Origin: Pholis gunnellus
Taxonomy: Eukaryota > Chordata > Actinopteri > Perciformes > Pholidae
Assembly: GCA_910591455.2 (NCBI GenBank)
Contig: OU342826.1
Span: forward strand, 5,241,326 to 5,305,325
Length of the DNA stretch: 64,000 bases
Direction of reading: 5' to 3'
Part shown: positions 1 through 24,151 of the stretch, piece after piece
How positions within the stretch are numbered: the first letter of the stretch is position 1
Layout: the number at the start of each line of letters is the position of its first letter
The notes under the pieces: generated by a model
Told to the model about the DNA's origin: nothing
The model's input: the letters and a program-made list of their open reading frames with translations, nothing else
The model's database searches: none
Made by a program: the position numbers and the translations under genes

Positions 1-1186
1 CAGATAGTGTCTCATCGCTTACAGTCCCCCAAATCCAGCACATTTTACACTATGACACCTTATTGTTATAATAAAAGTACATTTTAATCAAACTATAAAA
101 AAATAAATGGCATTTCTGATGAATAGCTGTAAAAAAATCGATATAATATTGATCTGAGTTTCTTGTAATCAGAAGAATCCCGTTTTCATATTTAACTGCA
201 TTTTAGCACCTAAATACTAACGGCAGCTCTGTCGGAGGGCAGACCCGCCTCTGTACGACAGCGTAATGTGTTTCAGGCCTCATCCTCGTGCACACGCTGC
301 CTGCCGGTTGACCTCAGAGGTCACACCCTAACCCCCTTGAGCGTATGAGTGATGGCGTCTGCCGTCTGTGGGCTGAGTTAGTTTCCTCCCCCTGGGAAGC
401 AACCGCTCTACAAAAGATGGATGTGTGTGTGTGTTTGGCGATCTGAAAACGTAGACAAAACACGAAAGTGCTCGGCCAAAGGTGTCGACTGTTCTAATCA
501 CACCACCGGAGTTTAGGTTTTAACCAATAAAAACATATTTCAGTAGATTCCAATGAACTCAGCGTTAGTTCTCGCGTACGCTGTTGCTGCTGAGGAACAA
601 CGGCGTTTCCTAAACAGGTTTTTTACGATATTGCTAACGCCCAGTGTGTTCGGTAGAAGTCACGTATGCTCGAGCGACACAGAAAAGCCCAGTCACTGCA
701 CATTTTGGTGTTACGCTGCCTCAATTCCTGTGAGGGGGAACAAATAGTTTCCTGCGTTAATGTCTCCCAGTTCCCACGAAGAGGAGGGTTTAGTAGAAGG
801 TTTAGTGATGTCTACGGGGAGACGAGTCGGCGGGATTTATGCTCCTCCGTCAGGTCGCTTCCATAGCTTTGCAGATTTATAGTTCTCGGTAATATAGCTC
901 CGACTATAGACTCTAGAATATTGCTTCTCAAAGCTGATGTTGCCTCCTGACATCAACCCGGCCATATTGTTGCGCCCCTACTACACAAGCGCCACCATTC
1001 AAAAAAAGTTTGCACGGCACAGAAAACTCAACTTTTGCTCTTGTTTGATTCATCAGAGGTGTACGAAATACACGCCCGAGCAGCGGAGCAAAAAAAACAA
1101 AACTGTGTATTCGTGCACTTTGTGTTCAGAAGTCTGGTGCCGAGGACATGTCAGAGTGTGTGTATTTCGGTCTCTTTTGAGCCTTC

Positions 1187-1196
1187 GTGTGTGTCT

Positions 1197-1232
<36 letters not shown>
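1187..1232. repeat. (TG)n microsatellite
   Basis: Runs of GTGTCTGTGT pass into about 16 uninterrupted TG units. No gene context. Confidence 0.9.
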
Positions 1233-1235
<3 letters not shown>

Positions 1236-4200
1236 CTGTCAGTCACAGCTGTCAAACACATCCCCGTACGAGCGGCGGGGGCCGGGGGGGTTCACACACA
1301 CACTCCCAATCAACCCCCCGTCGCGTGTGCACGCGTTGACGTGCGTTAGCGTCGAGGGAGCCGGGTGGTCGGCGCTCTATTCATAGCAACCGCCATCCTT
1401 CTCTTGTCACCGATACACCTCACATGTCACGCCGCCTGTCAGAGAGCGATGAGAGGGAGAGCCCCTCGAGTTCTGCCTCCACGCTCCACACAGACATTTT
1501 ATTCCGACGCCGACGTGTCGGTGCGTTGCAGAGGTACTTGCATCGTGTATTTTAGATGCTTGGGAAAAAGGATTAACCAACGGAAGCTGAGATACATTTT
1601 AATGTTTGTCACGTTTTTTTTATTTTGGTCTTTTCGAGTAGCACTGATGAGTTGTGGCCTTAAGTAACGGTCGCTGCATGCGAGATGGAGAAGTAAAAAC
1701 GTTATCGTTCTGTGAGAAGGAGAATGTTTGTGAATCCTGATAACTGCGTGAACTCTCCTCTGATTTCTAGATGACTGGGTATCTGCTCTGGTTCGGATTT
1801 GACAAACATATATATTTTTTCTTCTTCCTCTTAAGAGATGCTCGCTATGACTTAAGTGTTTGCGGTTGCGTGTGTGTGTGTGTGCGTTCTGTGAAAGAGG
1901 CCTGAGGGAAGGTTTTGGTGTGGAGTTTCACTCTGTGTCTCGGAGTCGTATCTGCTGCTGGTTAGAGGTGTGGAGGTTTAATAAGTTACCACAGAAATAC
2001 GGTCTGTCACCCTCCGGCTGCTCTTCAGACTCTTTGAGAAGTTAAAATGTCAATCTGACATTCTGCATATCTGTGTGTTTACTCTAAAGCAACCGACATG
2101 AACAAAATATATATTTTAGGGAGTAATTAGGCAAAATAAACTATTTATATTTATATGTTTGACTGGTTTGCAGAAAGGCCATACCTGTATGAAGTGACAC
2201 TCATGATAGTATTCTATATTTTAACATTTTAAAACCCTCATACCGCCAATAATACCGTAAAGCATTTTATTTTCCCCTCAGAGGCTCTTTTATCACTTCT
2301 TCTATTGCACTCGGGCTACAGTTTAGTTCCAAACAGCATGAAGAATAGTGGTTGCGAGTGTAATCCGTCACTGTCAAATAGAAGGTTGCATCTGCACATT
2401 GTTAAAAACTTTTTACACTGGAGGAGGATGCTGCCTTCACTGTCTCCGGTTTAATGTGTGCGTTCAGGCGAACAGACGGAGTGACGGGAGCCTGTTGGAC
2501 AACATGACGGGAGCGAGCGGGTGTTCCGTCCACGTTCCACTTCTCTGATTTTTATTTTTATTCCCTAAAACTTTCCAAAATCTAGGTATGAACTTGACCC
2601 CACAATATCTGCCCGGTAACATGATTTTGTGTTTATTTATTTGGGCTCTTTTGTATAAAAAGTACCACGATACACAGATATAATTGTTTCCTAAACTGTC
2701 CTGCTTTGATATTTACTCAAACGTTCCTCCATAAAGCAATCCAACAACTAAAGACGCTTGACACGACGGCCTCAGTCAGCCAGCAGTGTGACCTCACTCT
2801 CACTTCCCCGGTGGAAGGGCCGGCGTCCGGACGTCCTGTTTCACATCTACTGTAACCGGAGCAACAGTTTTTGTCCCGTCTCGAACCAGTCCGCCGGCCT
2901 TGGCACCACGTACCCATCAGTAAACCGTGCCAGGCTAAGCTACCAGCAAGTTGGCTAAGCTGCTTAATGGACCTATCGGGTTGCTAATAGGATAACGGCA
3001 AAAGCAAAGAGACCTCATTACGGGGGTTCAGAGGAGTACCGATGGTTCACAAGTCTTTGAAAGTCTCTAAAAAATGCTTTAGGTAAGACGATGAGGAAGT
3101 GGCCGTCTGCATGCGAGCTGGTTGAGCTTCGACAAGTCTGCTGGAGTATGTTGGTGGTTAGACACGATCCACTTTTATAATTATTACTTCCCCATGTTCT
3201 GTTTTTGGACGACTTCAACCGACTCACAAAATATGCTGCTCAGATACATTTCAGAAAGAGCAGTGGAGGGCAACGTCGGCCGACGTTTCCATTGGTTTTG
3301 CATTGTGCTTGTTCATTTTTTAGGCTATTTACTGGACGCTCTCAATAGTCACCGTCAGCAGATTTAACCCAGTGGAATCAGTGAGAGTAAGCAGGAGGTG
3401 AGGAGGAGGAAGGAAGGAAAGGAGAGTAGTGATAACGGATGGAGAGCAGACGAAGCTCCTCGTCTCCTCGCTGTGCTTCCTTTTTCCCCTCCGTTGACCT
3501 CCGGCCCGCTCCGAGGGTGTTTCTGTGTGCGTTACAGGCAATAAACGTCACTTTTAGTTCTCACAGTCGGCCGCGCTTTGGTTGCTGCAGCTCACGTCAC
3601 AGGGCTCCGTCTGCAGAGGAGAGAGGGGGAAAAAAGGCTGAGAACACATGTTTGAGTGTGGGAGCACTTTTGCAGAGAGACGAAAAAAAACAGGATTAAA
3701 ATTCGTCACTTTGAGTCGGTTAGATATTGAATGCCGGTCTGAGCTTTTGCCGCGCTTGAACTTTCTTCAACTTTGCCTCCGTGCATGTGACTTCAGAGTC
3801 GAGCCGGCCTGTTGCAGATGCAACAGTCGGCGTCTTTTGCCTTTGCAACTCTACCTTTTTTGTGGTTTCCTGTGTTTGCTCCTCTCTTCTTGTTGGTGTT
3901 TTGTAGTCAAGTAAACTCGAGGAGGTGACACTAAACACAGTTTTTTTGCAAACCTCAACACTTACGACCGCCTTATTACACATCACTTCTTCAGAGTAGA
4001 GCCGGTCTGACTGGTACGCGCCGTTAATACACATTAAAGCGTCACAAAACACGACCGTTGTGCATCCCTAATGGCTCTTTATGATGGATGTTTCACAATG
4101 TTTAGAGTAAACGCAGCCCGTGACCGTTTCATGTTTATCCGCCCCTGAAATCCTCGCACTTCATCTCCGCGTAGCTCCCATTCTTCCTCTTCTCTCCACA

Positions 4201-4718
4201 ACACGCCATCCACTTCTTCTGGCCTCGCCTTTAATCTCACCCCAACACTTTTACCCGCAGTATCCTTCCCTTCTATCGCTCCGTTTTGCAGGGGAGGGGG
4301 GGGGGGGGGGGTTTAGAGGGGAGGGAGAAGAGAGAGAGCCGTCTGGAATCCATTAGCCGGTCGAGGCGTCCGTGTTTCACTGTGGGAACCTTATTGATCG
4401 CCCTCCTTTCTAATTATTCCACCTCCGACTCCCTCCTTCTGGCTCTCGCACCAATCATGCTTTCGCTTTTCTCTCCAGCCCTTCATCCCCCTCTTTGCTG
4501 CTTTCTCTCTGCTATTTTCATCCCTGTATGCGTTTGCATGCTGCTTCTTCTTCTTCTTCTTCTTCTCCTTCTTCTTTCTTCACTTCGAGTGGCTCATCAT
4601 CCGTGTGTTTATTGATGACTCGTGAGATGTATTGACATACTTATCGGCAGCATGCAAAGGCTACCACATCCGACACAAGGAGAAAATCTGACTCACTCTT
4701 GACTCTTGTGTCCGTCTT

Positions 4719-4720
<2 letters not shown>

Positions 4721-4786
<66 letters not shown>
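4721..4786. repeat. (AC)33 microsatellite
   Basis: Uninterrupted AC dinucleotide array of about 66 bp. Open frames across it are only His-Thr dipeptide artefacts. Confidence 0.95.
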
Positions 4787-4789
<3 letters not shown>

Positions 4790-5167
4790 CTGCACAGTCA
4801 CCTCCATGTGCCGAATACATGTCCGTGTGTAGCTCCTCTTTGTGCCATGAGCTGCGTGTTACCGTAAAGCCTTCACAGGCCGACGAGTCGATGTGTAACG
4901 AGGTTTTTAGGATCGATGCTTTTGTTGCAAACTTAACTCTGAACAGCGGTGCGTTGCTGCAGCAATTAAGGCAGAGAAGACATGAATAAAAACAAGTGCG
5001 TTTGCAGGTATTTTCAGATACAAAGCTACGTACACCGAATGTGTCGTAGTGTCACACATCTCCTGTAGTTTGTTGTGGCTGCTGCAAGAGGCTGGTTGAA
5101 CCCCAGCAAGTCTCTGGTAATACACGTTTAAATTATGCAAATTAGCATGTTTTTACAGGGTTGGATT

Positions 5168-5449
5168 TAGAGCTGCAACAAGTACTCGATTTTGTCGATT
5201 GACGGAAAATAGCTCTGCAACTATTTACAGAATTGGAATAATCACTTTTGTCATTTTTCACTCACAAATGTGAGGATTTGATGCTTCTTTTTTTTTTGTT
5301 ATCTCGCACGATATTTCTCTGAATCTTTGGGATTTTTTGGGGAAGACATTTATCTTGCTCTGTGGGTACTACAGTCATTTTCTACTTTAACAGATTACTC
5401 AAAGAACAATCAACAAATGAATCAACGATGACGACGAGTTGCAGCCCTA
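5168..5449 (-). mobile_element. Non-autonomous hAT-like element (teleost GCTGCAAC family)
   Basis: Ends form 12-bp imperfect terminal inverted repeats: TAGAGCTGCAAC on the left and the complement of TAGGGCTGCAAC on the right. Internal blocks near 5264-5284 and 5318-5336, read on the minus strand, resemble the inner sequence of the abundant teleost element that starts AGGGCTGCAAC. The flanking 8-mers match at only 5 of 8 positions, so the target-site duplication is eroded or absent. No transposase frame is present. Family assignment is from memory of the consensus. Confidence 0.75.
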
Positions 5450-6644
5450 CTTTTATTCAAATTCAAGAATTTGTTCTCGATTCTTGCATTGAGCGATTTA
5501 TTTATTTATTTACTTTAAATGTAAAAATAGCAGCGCTTAGTTTTTATATCGAGAAAGTTAAAAGCACGTTAAGTCTACATCTTCTGATATTATGATCATA
5601 TTTGGCTTTTTCATATATATTTTTTTAATTGAACCGCCCCTGATGTTTCATTCAGCAGCTGTACTTCAGGCTGCATGGGACGCTCCCCGGCTCTCCGGCT
5701 TCTCCTCCATGCGTACTACATTCATGCTGCTGCGCTGCCAAAGCAATATATTATGATGTGTAGTGACATGTTTAAGAAAAGTGAGGGAATCGCTGCAGTC
5801 CCGTACCCTGCGACTGTATTGCCTGTAACAGGTTATTTCTTCTTCTTCTTCTGTACATGTGGTTGGAAGTGGTTTCCTTGCTACATGCGATCCATGACTG
5901 CGCGTGTCTAGGTATGACTCAATCACAGTTTAAGTAAAAGTCAGCCGTAAAGTCGACCGTCTCTTGTAATGAGTGACGGTATGTGATGCCGTCATACGAC
6001 ATCCAGGATCAAGGGGAAAGTTTAAACACGCGAAACGAGCTGTAACGCGTGCGTCATCCTCCCAGTCTGACCTTTACGTGACGTAGATAGCGCCCCGTGA
6101 TTTTCTGTACATTTTAGAGCTGGTCTGGGGCCTCGTTGCAGCCTGACCGATTTTTAAATACTGAGCCGAAAGTTGAGCTGTTTCCTGTTTCATGTGGGGC
6201 AGCTGTGCACCGTGGACAGGCCGCAGACTGATTGAGAAAACTGCTGAATCGTTTTTGCGGCAGGGCTTTAAGTTCTCCTCTACTAATATTCACATCTATG
6301 ACTTATTATTAAACCGAGATAACCCGGATAAGTGTGTGTGTAGTCACTAATTTCAAGCCGTCCACGCCTTTTTATTCTTGGCTTTCATGTGCTGACGGCT
6401 GTCTGGGACTTGTAGGTTATTCTGCATTTTGTGTTGATGCACAACATGTTTTTAAAAATGTCAGAATAAAGATCGCCGGACACGTCCTGTCACCCCACGC
6501 TCAAGGCCACAGTGACAGGACGTGTGTGTGTGTGTGTGTACTTGTGTGTGTATACGTGCACCGTTGTGTAATGCTGTGTTTACTCTGTGTTTGTTGGTGA
6601 TAACCAGCCCACTCATGTTGTGTTCTCACTTTGTGTCTTTGCAG

Positions 6645-17789
<11,145 letters not shown>

Positions 17790-19304
17790 CGCACACAGGG
17801 GGCCACTCAATACGCTATGCCTTGAGAGCAAAATACCACAAGGTATATAACTGACTACGGGGGAAATGACAAACAAAGACTCACTCTAAAGTGCTGCGTG
17901 TTAATTTTGGATACAAAGAAGCTGAAATTTTTGGCGGGGAGAGAAAAGGAGCAAACGATGGGAGGGGGGGAAATGACATCACAGCGCTGTCAGCCAATGG
18001 GAATAAGGGCTCCTTGACCCCCCCCCCCCCCCCCCTGTGGTTACTTTAGGGACCTGCCTATCCACTTCTGGTGTGTGGAATGAGTGACATTCCTGCAGGC
18101 TCGGAGCACCAGCACCTTTTCTGCAGCTGTGAGAATGGAAACCACAACAACAATACATCCACCGTGTACAAAAAAACAAAAATCTCTTGAAAGGAAAGTA
18201 TATTTTTTGCGCCACCCCTCCTCCTCCTCCTCCTCCTCCCAACCTCCTCCTCCTCCTCCCACCACTTGTTTTATAATTATTCCTTTTTTTTTTCTTTGCA
18301 TTGATTTGTGGTTTCCTTGAAGGGGGGGCTGGATGTATTGTTGTTGGAGGGACAAAGGATGCAGAGGGACACACATAAAACGTGACGATAACATAGTTTT
18401 TATGGACCAAGGATCTTGTATAAGCTTTAGTAAAGGTACATTTTTCTCCATACCTTTTTTTGTATTACACATATAGTACACTTTTGTTACCAAATAGTTT
18501 CTATTCTTCCTCTGAGCTTTGGGTTTTGTTTTTCCCCCTTTTTTTCGAGGTCCAAAATCCCAACCTGTATGTTGTTGCGACCTGACGACAAAACGCCTGT
18601 TTTTCAGTCTATGGATTGAACTTTTTTTGATACTCTTGCTTCTTCTGTTGGGGGGGGGGGGAACAAATCTGAAGTCTGTTTTTATTTTGTTTTGTGTTTT
18701 TAATCGGGGGGGAGAAACCTCAGAGGGCCTATGTTTTATCATTGGTTTTTAATGAAGTCTTTAAAAAGAAAAGCTTTAAGCAACGCCTCTGCCTTGCCTG
18801 CAATACTCTATGTGCGCTATGTCTCCTTCTTTTTTTGGAAAGTATACACATCAGTACATCTCACATGGAGCCATAGCAACGTTTTGCAGAATACGTGAAA
18901 AAAGAAAAGAAAAGAAAACTTCCACGTTTTACGAAAGCAAGTCGAGTTTTTCAAACTAATGTAACAAAGCGTAGTCATTGACTTACAAAGGATAGCCTTA
19001 GTACTGTATATTCTTACCGTGTACACAGTCGCTCACATATCTAATATCCTGTATCTGTCGCTCTGCTGGTCACTGTTAGCGTATCATAATGTAGAGGTGT
19101 CTTCCGGTGTGTGTGTGCTGGTGGCGTTTGAACTCTTTCCAAAAAAAAAAAAAAAAAAGCAAGACGGACACTTTTCCAATTTTGATGTGGCCTTACCGAT
19201 AACTTCAATTACAAAAAAAACAAACAAGTACTTCACCTTTTTTTTTTTTTCCCAGTATATATCTGCTGTTTACTCACCTCGGAAGAACCTGTGCATAGCA
19301 CACA

Positions 19305-19338
<34 letters not shown>

Positions 19339-19823
19339 GACGCCTCGCTTCTCGTCACAGGAACCACCTCGTCATGCAAAAACGCAGCCTTTCCGAAGGA
19401 TCTCTCGGCCTTCGTCTTCCTTGGTGTACAAGTACAATACGTTTTCTTTTTTTTTTTTAATTCTCATGCGGTGCCCAGCACCTTTTTTTTTTTTTTTTTT
19501 TTTTTTTTCTTCTTCACTTTTGGTACAACGTCTCACGAGCGCCGTAAGCTCTTTTCAGCCTTTTAAAACAAACAAAAAGAAAGGATCTCCTGTGTGTGGT
19601 GTGTGTTATCTTTGCAGAAACAAGCTTGTGTACATTGTTGACTCACTGTCCCGAGTAGTTGCACTCATCTGTGTTCATGGTGACCGCGTCTCCTGTCGGA
19701 GTATAAAGGCCTTCTAAATGTGTGTTATTTGAAAGATGTGCATTTCCAAACAGAACAGCAATATTGTACAGGTCATTTCATCGTCTTCTGTCCCGCCTGA
19801 GCACTAGTTCACCAGCCAGCAAA

Positions 19824-19862
<39 letters not shown>

Positions 19863-21760
19863 ACTGTCATAATTGCTGTAATGGAATATCGAGTCAGACT
19901 CGCTCCATTTCAAAGTGTGTTCCAACTGCTCTCCCAAAAAAGCAAAAGAAAAGGAAAGTACCTTTTTGTTCGCGGGGTGTTTCTGTCTTCCACCACGACC
20001 CAACGCTCAAAGGCAATACTTGTGCTCTAGTATTACAGTACGACTGTATACGCAAACAAAAGAACAATGCTGTAACTTGAATGTCTGCTTGATGAAGTGT
20101 TCCCGACGAACAAATTAAAATAGGAACGAAAAAAGGATTCTCCTGCACCCCCCCCCCCTCCCCCCCTTCATTGTAAAAAAAAAAAAAAAAAAAAAAGATT
20201 AAGTTATGCCCCCCCTCTCGCCCACCTGTCAGTCATTCGTGTTAAATGTTTTATATTGTAATATTGATATTTTTTAAATTATTGGTACAAAGTCTCCCCT
20301 TGTCTTATGTCAACAAGAAAAGAAAGAAAAGTGCATTATTGCCCGTGCTGCCTCGGTTGGCCTGTTCCCGTCAAAGAGGCCACTTCCTGTCTGTCAGCCT
20401 GAACCCTTTACTCTGCAGGATGGAGCTCACGCAATCTTAAGCTGTAGATTTTTTAACTTTTGAGTGTTTTTTTTTTTTCTACTAGCTCTAAAAATTCAGT
20501 GAGTTTATTTTTTATTTTTTTTTTACATCTAGCATCACACCCCACCTCTCTTCTCTCTCTCTCTCTCTCGCTCCCCCTCCTCCCCCCCTCGAGCTTGGAT
20601 ATTTTTGGGTTTTTGTTTACATGCTGAGTCGCCTCTTACGGCTGAACCAACCCCTGGCTCCTCTGGATCTCCTCACGCGAGTCTGAACAGAGCAGCTTTT
20701 GTCGCTCGTCACTAATAAGGGGGGGGGGGGGGGGGGGGGGGGAGTGCGGGGTGCGGGGTGCATGCTTTTCAAAATGTGACAATCTGAGCTGGTTTGCAGT
20801 TTTATATTCCTCTCTTAATAAAAGCGTTACGGGATCGGGAGGATAACTCGATACCAAGCGTGTAAAGGGGGACGAATCATCGTCAAAAGGGGTAAAACAA
20901 AAGCCATCTCATTAGCGATGCTTTATCACAAATATCTTAACCGGTTTCTCTCTCTCTCTCTCTCTGTATGTGTGATTGTGTGTGTGTGTGTCTGGTCATG
21001 TCTGGTCATGTCTGTTCTACTCTTCCAAAAGCAGCTGTTCTTGTGTTTTGTTTGTTTTTATATAATGAGCTCTGAACAATGTATGTATCCTCTAATATGC
21101 CAAATGTCTCTTTTTTACAATGTAGTTTTCATGCACTGCTAAAGGAAACGGGGCGGAGTGAGAGGCAGCTTTAAACCCATTTGAATCAAACCGTGTCGCA
21201 CTCGGCCTTTACTTCTCCTTCAGACCATTCGGCTGTTTGCACTACAGAGCGCTAACCCCTTTTTCCTTTTCCCCCTCTCGCACTCTTCACCGCTCACGTT
21301 TATGTACATTTCCCTCCCGTGTTAACAGCCTTTTAACGCTTAGCTTGGCTACAGTTGGATCACCTTTTTGTCATTGTCATGTCCTCCAGGAGCTCTCCCT
21401 CTCTTTCCCTCTCACTGTATCTGTGTATTATTCTAGTAACTGGTAAGCAGAGGTGTCATTGTGGTAGTGTACTCAGTGCTCAAAGGGTTGCTGATTGGTA
21501 GGAAACCTTGTGCCGTTTGTAACATTTAGCAATAATGTCAAAAACAAAAGGGGACGTTTGTGTTGTGTTTTTTTTTTTATTTTTATTTTTTTTGATAACA
21601 TACGTTAGTTTTGTTTTTTGTACATATTGCAGCTCCAGATCATGCTCAAATCTGTATGTCATTAAAAAGAAGAAAGAGGAGGAGAAAAGAAAACCAGAAA
21701 AAAAAAAAACTTGCAATATTGGCATAAAAATGAGAAATAAAAAAAGTGATATAAAATCTC
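17790..21760 (+). other. Probable rbpj 3'UTR
   Basis: Non-coding, T-rich and A-run-rich sequence after the stop, lacking recognisable exons. Candidate polyadenylation signals are ATTAAA at 20114, AATAAA at 20817, ATTAAA at 21661 and AATAAA at 21736. Which is used cannot be told from sequence. It includes C-run 18019-18036, A-runs near 19141 and 19309, and G-run 20720-20742. Confidence 0.5.
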
Positions 21761-22444
21761 ACTTTGTGTGATGTTTTTTTAATGGTCATCAGTAATGTAA
21801 GCATGTATCTTCCCTCCTCCGGTGACGGCTAAGCATCTCCCAGGGCTTTTTGGCCTCTACCGAGCCCAAATGGAGCTCTTATCCTTGGGAAGAAGTCCCA
21901 GCAGATTTCCCCCCTTTTTCTTTCCGCCACTTGTCTGGGCCCTAATGCCCTGCTGTCCTTTAGATCCTCTTTCATTAAAGCCGTTAAAAGCTCACAGTTG
22001 CTCTGCAGCGAGCCTTCTTTTTCAAACGCATCTGCGAACTACAGGCGCTCCCGGTCTTCATATGGTCAACCAGACGTTTGGTTGTTCGGAGACGGCTTGT
22101 GTGTCTGTACATCAACCGAAAAAACACGAAAACACTTGAATATGTACAATACACAACCTGTAAAATCACTGATTACATTCAATCACGTTCAAGTACAACG
22201 GGACTTCCGTAGGCACGTCATCACGCAACAAAAACACAATCGCCATGAACGCATCACACTTTAAAGTAAGAATTTATACAACAACAGTGTTACAACACAA
22301 AACAAAATGGGAATAAGTTGCTACATGAACGCTGCTATATTTAACAGTATGGGGGGGGGTAATACCGGGAATTTGCTCTTTGAAGGAGAGGTGATACAGG
22401 TGTTCAAAGTCCCACTAAGTGATAAGGCCTCTGCAGTTCCCGTA

Positions 22445-22478
<34 letters not shown>

Positions 22479-23546
22479 CTCACACACACAGACACACACA
22501 CAGCGAGTCAAGGACAAGAGCAAGAACTGTTTGTGCACTGGAGGACTGTTTTGATGCTGCTGATTATTACAGTTACATTGCGGCGTGACACATGACGAAT
22601 AAAAAGCCTGTTTACGAACGTGTATATATTACTATTTAATACATTTAAATACGTTTCAGCGAGGATGCATGTGTTTAGTGAGCACACGACTGGATACGTG
22701 ACACTTGGATTATACCGCACGCGTATTGTGAGTTTGTGAAATGATGTTTTGTTGTCGTTTTTGCTCTTAAACCAGCTTTTGATCCGATCGCGTGATCCTC
22801 ATCAGCGCGTCCGGTTTGCCCAGGTTTGTCACGGAAATGTGCAAGTTCATAAAGGCGCGTTTGTGACGTCGGACCATTTCCACGACAACTGGACAAAGTC
22901 AATCTGCTGATGAAGATGCGGAAGGACCGAAGGCTCCGGAGCAGTTATTCAATGAAATTACCGTTGAGGTGAGACTCATTTGTCAACTCGTGAAAGAATA
23001 TCACCCAGGGCTTGATGCAAACTGTCACTCACCGTTTCTATGTGATTATAGGTGAAGCAGACCTTTGTGTGAACTGTTTTCATAACTGGTAAGTAAGAAC
23101 ATAATTACGCTTCTTTGTCATTTTCCCTCTGGCACTGATTGTGGTTTTGGATTTTTCTCACTCTGGTGCACATAGTTAAAAAACAATGAACTGCATGTGA
23201 AGACGATTTGGTCCCAGCTACAGCTGACAACTAAACTGTGTATAAAGGGAGCGGCTAAACGACATTACATTTGTATTCTGCCTCAGACTTGAGGCCCTTT
23301 TAACGCCTGGACACTGTGGGCTTTAGAAAAAAAAAACACATCTGGCTGCGTTGATGTGCTGTGAAAGCACTGGATGTGCACCTCTACTGCGCCACATTAA
23401 CAACAACTGTACCCACGTCACGTCACACTTTGAGCTAAAGCGACTCAGCTGCTCTTAAACTAGTCCTATAAGCGCTGTGAGGGGCCTTAAAAAAAAACGT
23501 TTGCACTTCAGGCCAGAGCTCTTCTACGCAGAGGAATCGATCCAGT
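21761..23546. other. Region between rbpj and the cckar stop
   Basis: It must contain the convergent 3' ends of rbpj (+) and cckar (-). A possible minus-strand ATTAAA signal for cckar is at 22635-22640. A CA array occupies about 22446-22500. No other coding content seen. Confidence 0.5.
22446..22500. repeat. Interrupted (CA)n microsatellite
   Basis: CA units broken by CTCTCT and GACA interruptions. Confidence 0.85.
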
Positions 23547-24151
23547 TTAAGTCCGCTCAGTCCAGGCCGAGGCCCGGGTGCCGGTGTAGGTGAAGCGCGT
23601 GCCGGCTCCACTTGGCGGGGTGTGACCGTTCTGCTCCGCGGCCTTCAGCCTCGCCCTCAATCTGCCCGCCTCCCCTTTAGCGTCCCCGATTCCAGCCAAC
23701 CTCCCCATGCCGCCGCCGCCTCCACCGCCTCCGCTCCTCCCCAAGCAGCTGCAGCAGGTGAAGGTGGCCAGCATGCCCTGGCGGAAGCGCTTGTTCATGA
23801 AGCAGTAAATGATGGGGTTGACGCAGGCCGAGGTGTAGGACAGCAGGTGGATGTAGGAGATGGGCGCCCCGGTCAGGCGGTAGGCCGAGCGCCGGTCGAA
23901 GGCCTGCCACGCGTTGACCACGAAGACGGGCGTCCGGCACAGGAAGAAGAGGAAGACGATGACCAGGAGCATGCGGATCACGCGCTTCTTGGCCATCAGG
24001 TTGGCCGTGGAGCTGTTGCCGCACACGCGGACCACCGTGGGCTTGCTGCTGGGGGGGCCTGTGCTCGCTGTGATGCTCTTCTTTTTGGACGGCTGCAGGT
24101 AACAGCCGTCGCTGTCACCGGGTTTGATGCTGCCAGTGCTGAGTTGTCTTT
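23547..24151 (-). CDS. cckar: cckar exon 5 (ICL3 end, TM6, TM7, tail)
   Basis: 605 nt; acceptor CTCTGGCAG on the minus strand, stop TAA at 23547-23549. Encodes RQLSTGSIKPGDSDGCYLQ, TM6, TM7 with NPIIYCFMNKRFRQG, then CCSCLGRS, Gly8 and a basic tail ending WTERT. The TM6 codon at 23934-23936 is CGG (Arg). Confidence 0.95.

Larger units (their letters stand above)
1..6644. other. Upstream or first-intron DNA of rbpj, no exon recognised
   Basis: No reading frame here resembles a known protein. The first rbpj exon found begins at 6645 in mid-codon, so at least one coding exon lies upstream. I looked here for the short alternative N-termini known for vertebrate RBPJ, followed by a GT donor in the right phase, and found none. 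The stretch holds microsatellites, a G-run near 4298-4312, CTT repeats near 4545-4580 and one hAT-type element at 5168-5449. Confidence 0.5.

Noticed and set aside
4382..4388. GTGGGAA, an RBPJ-type binding site upstream of rbpj exon a
   Set aside because: A single 7-mer occurs several times by chance in 64 kb; no paired or clustered sites to support autoregulation.
23677..24024. Leu/His-rich minus frame overlapping cckar exon 5
   Set aside because: Out-of-frame shadow of a GC-rich coding exon.
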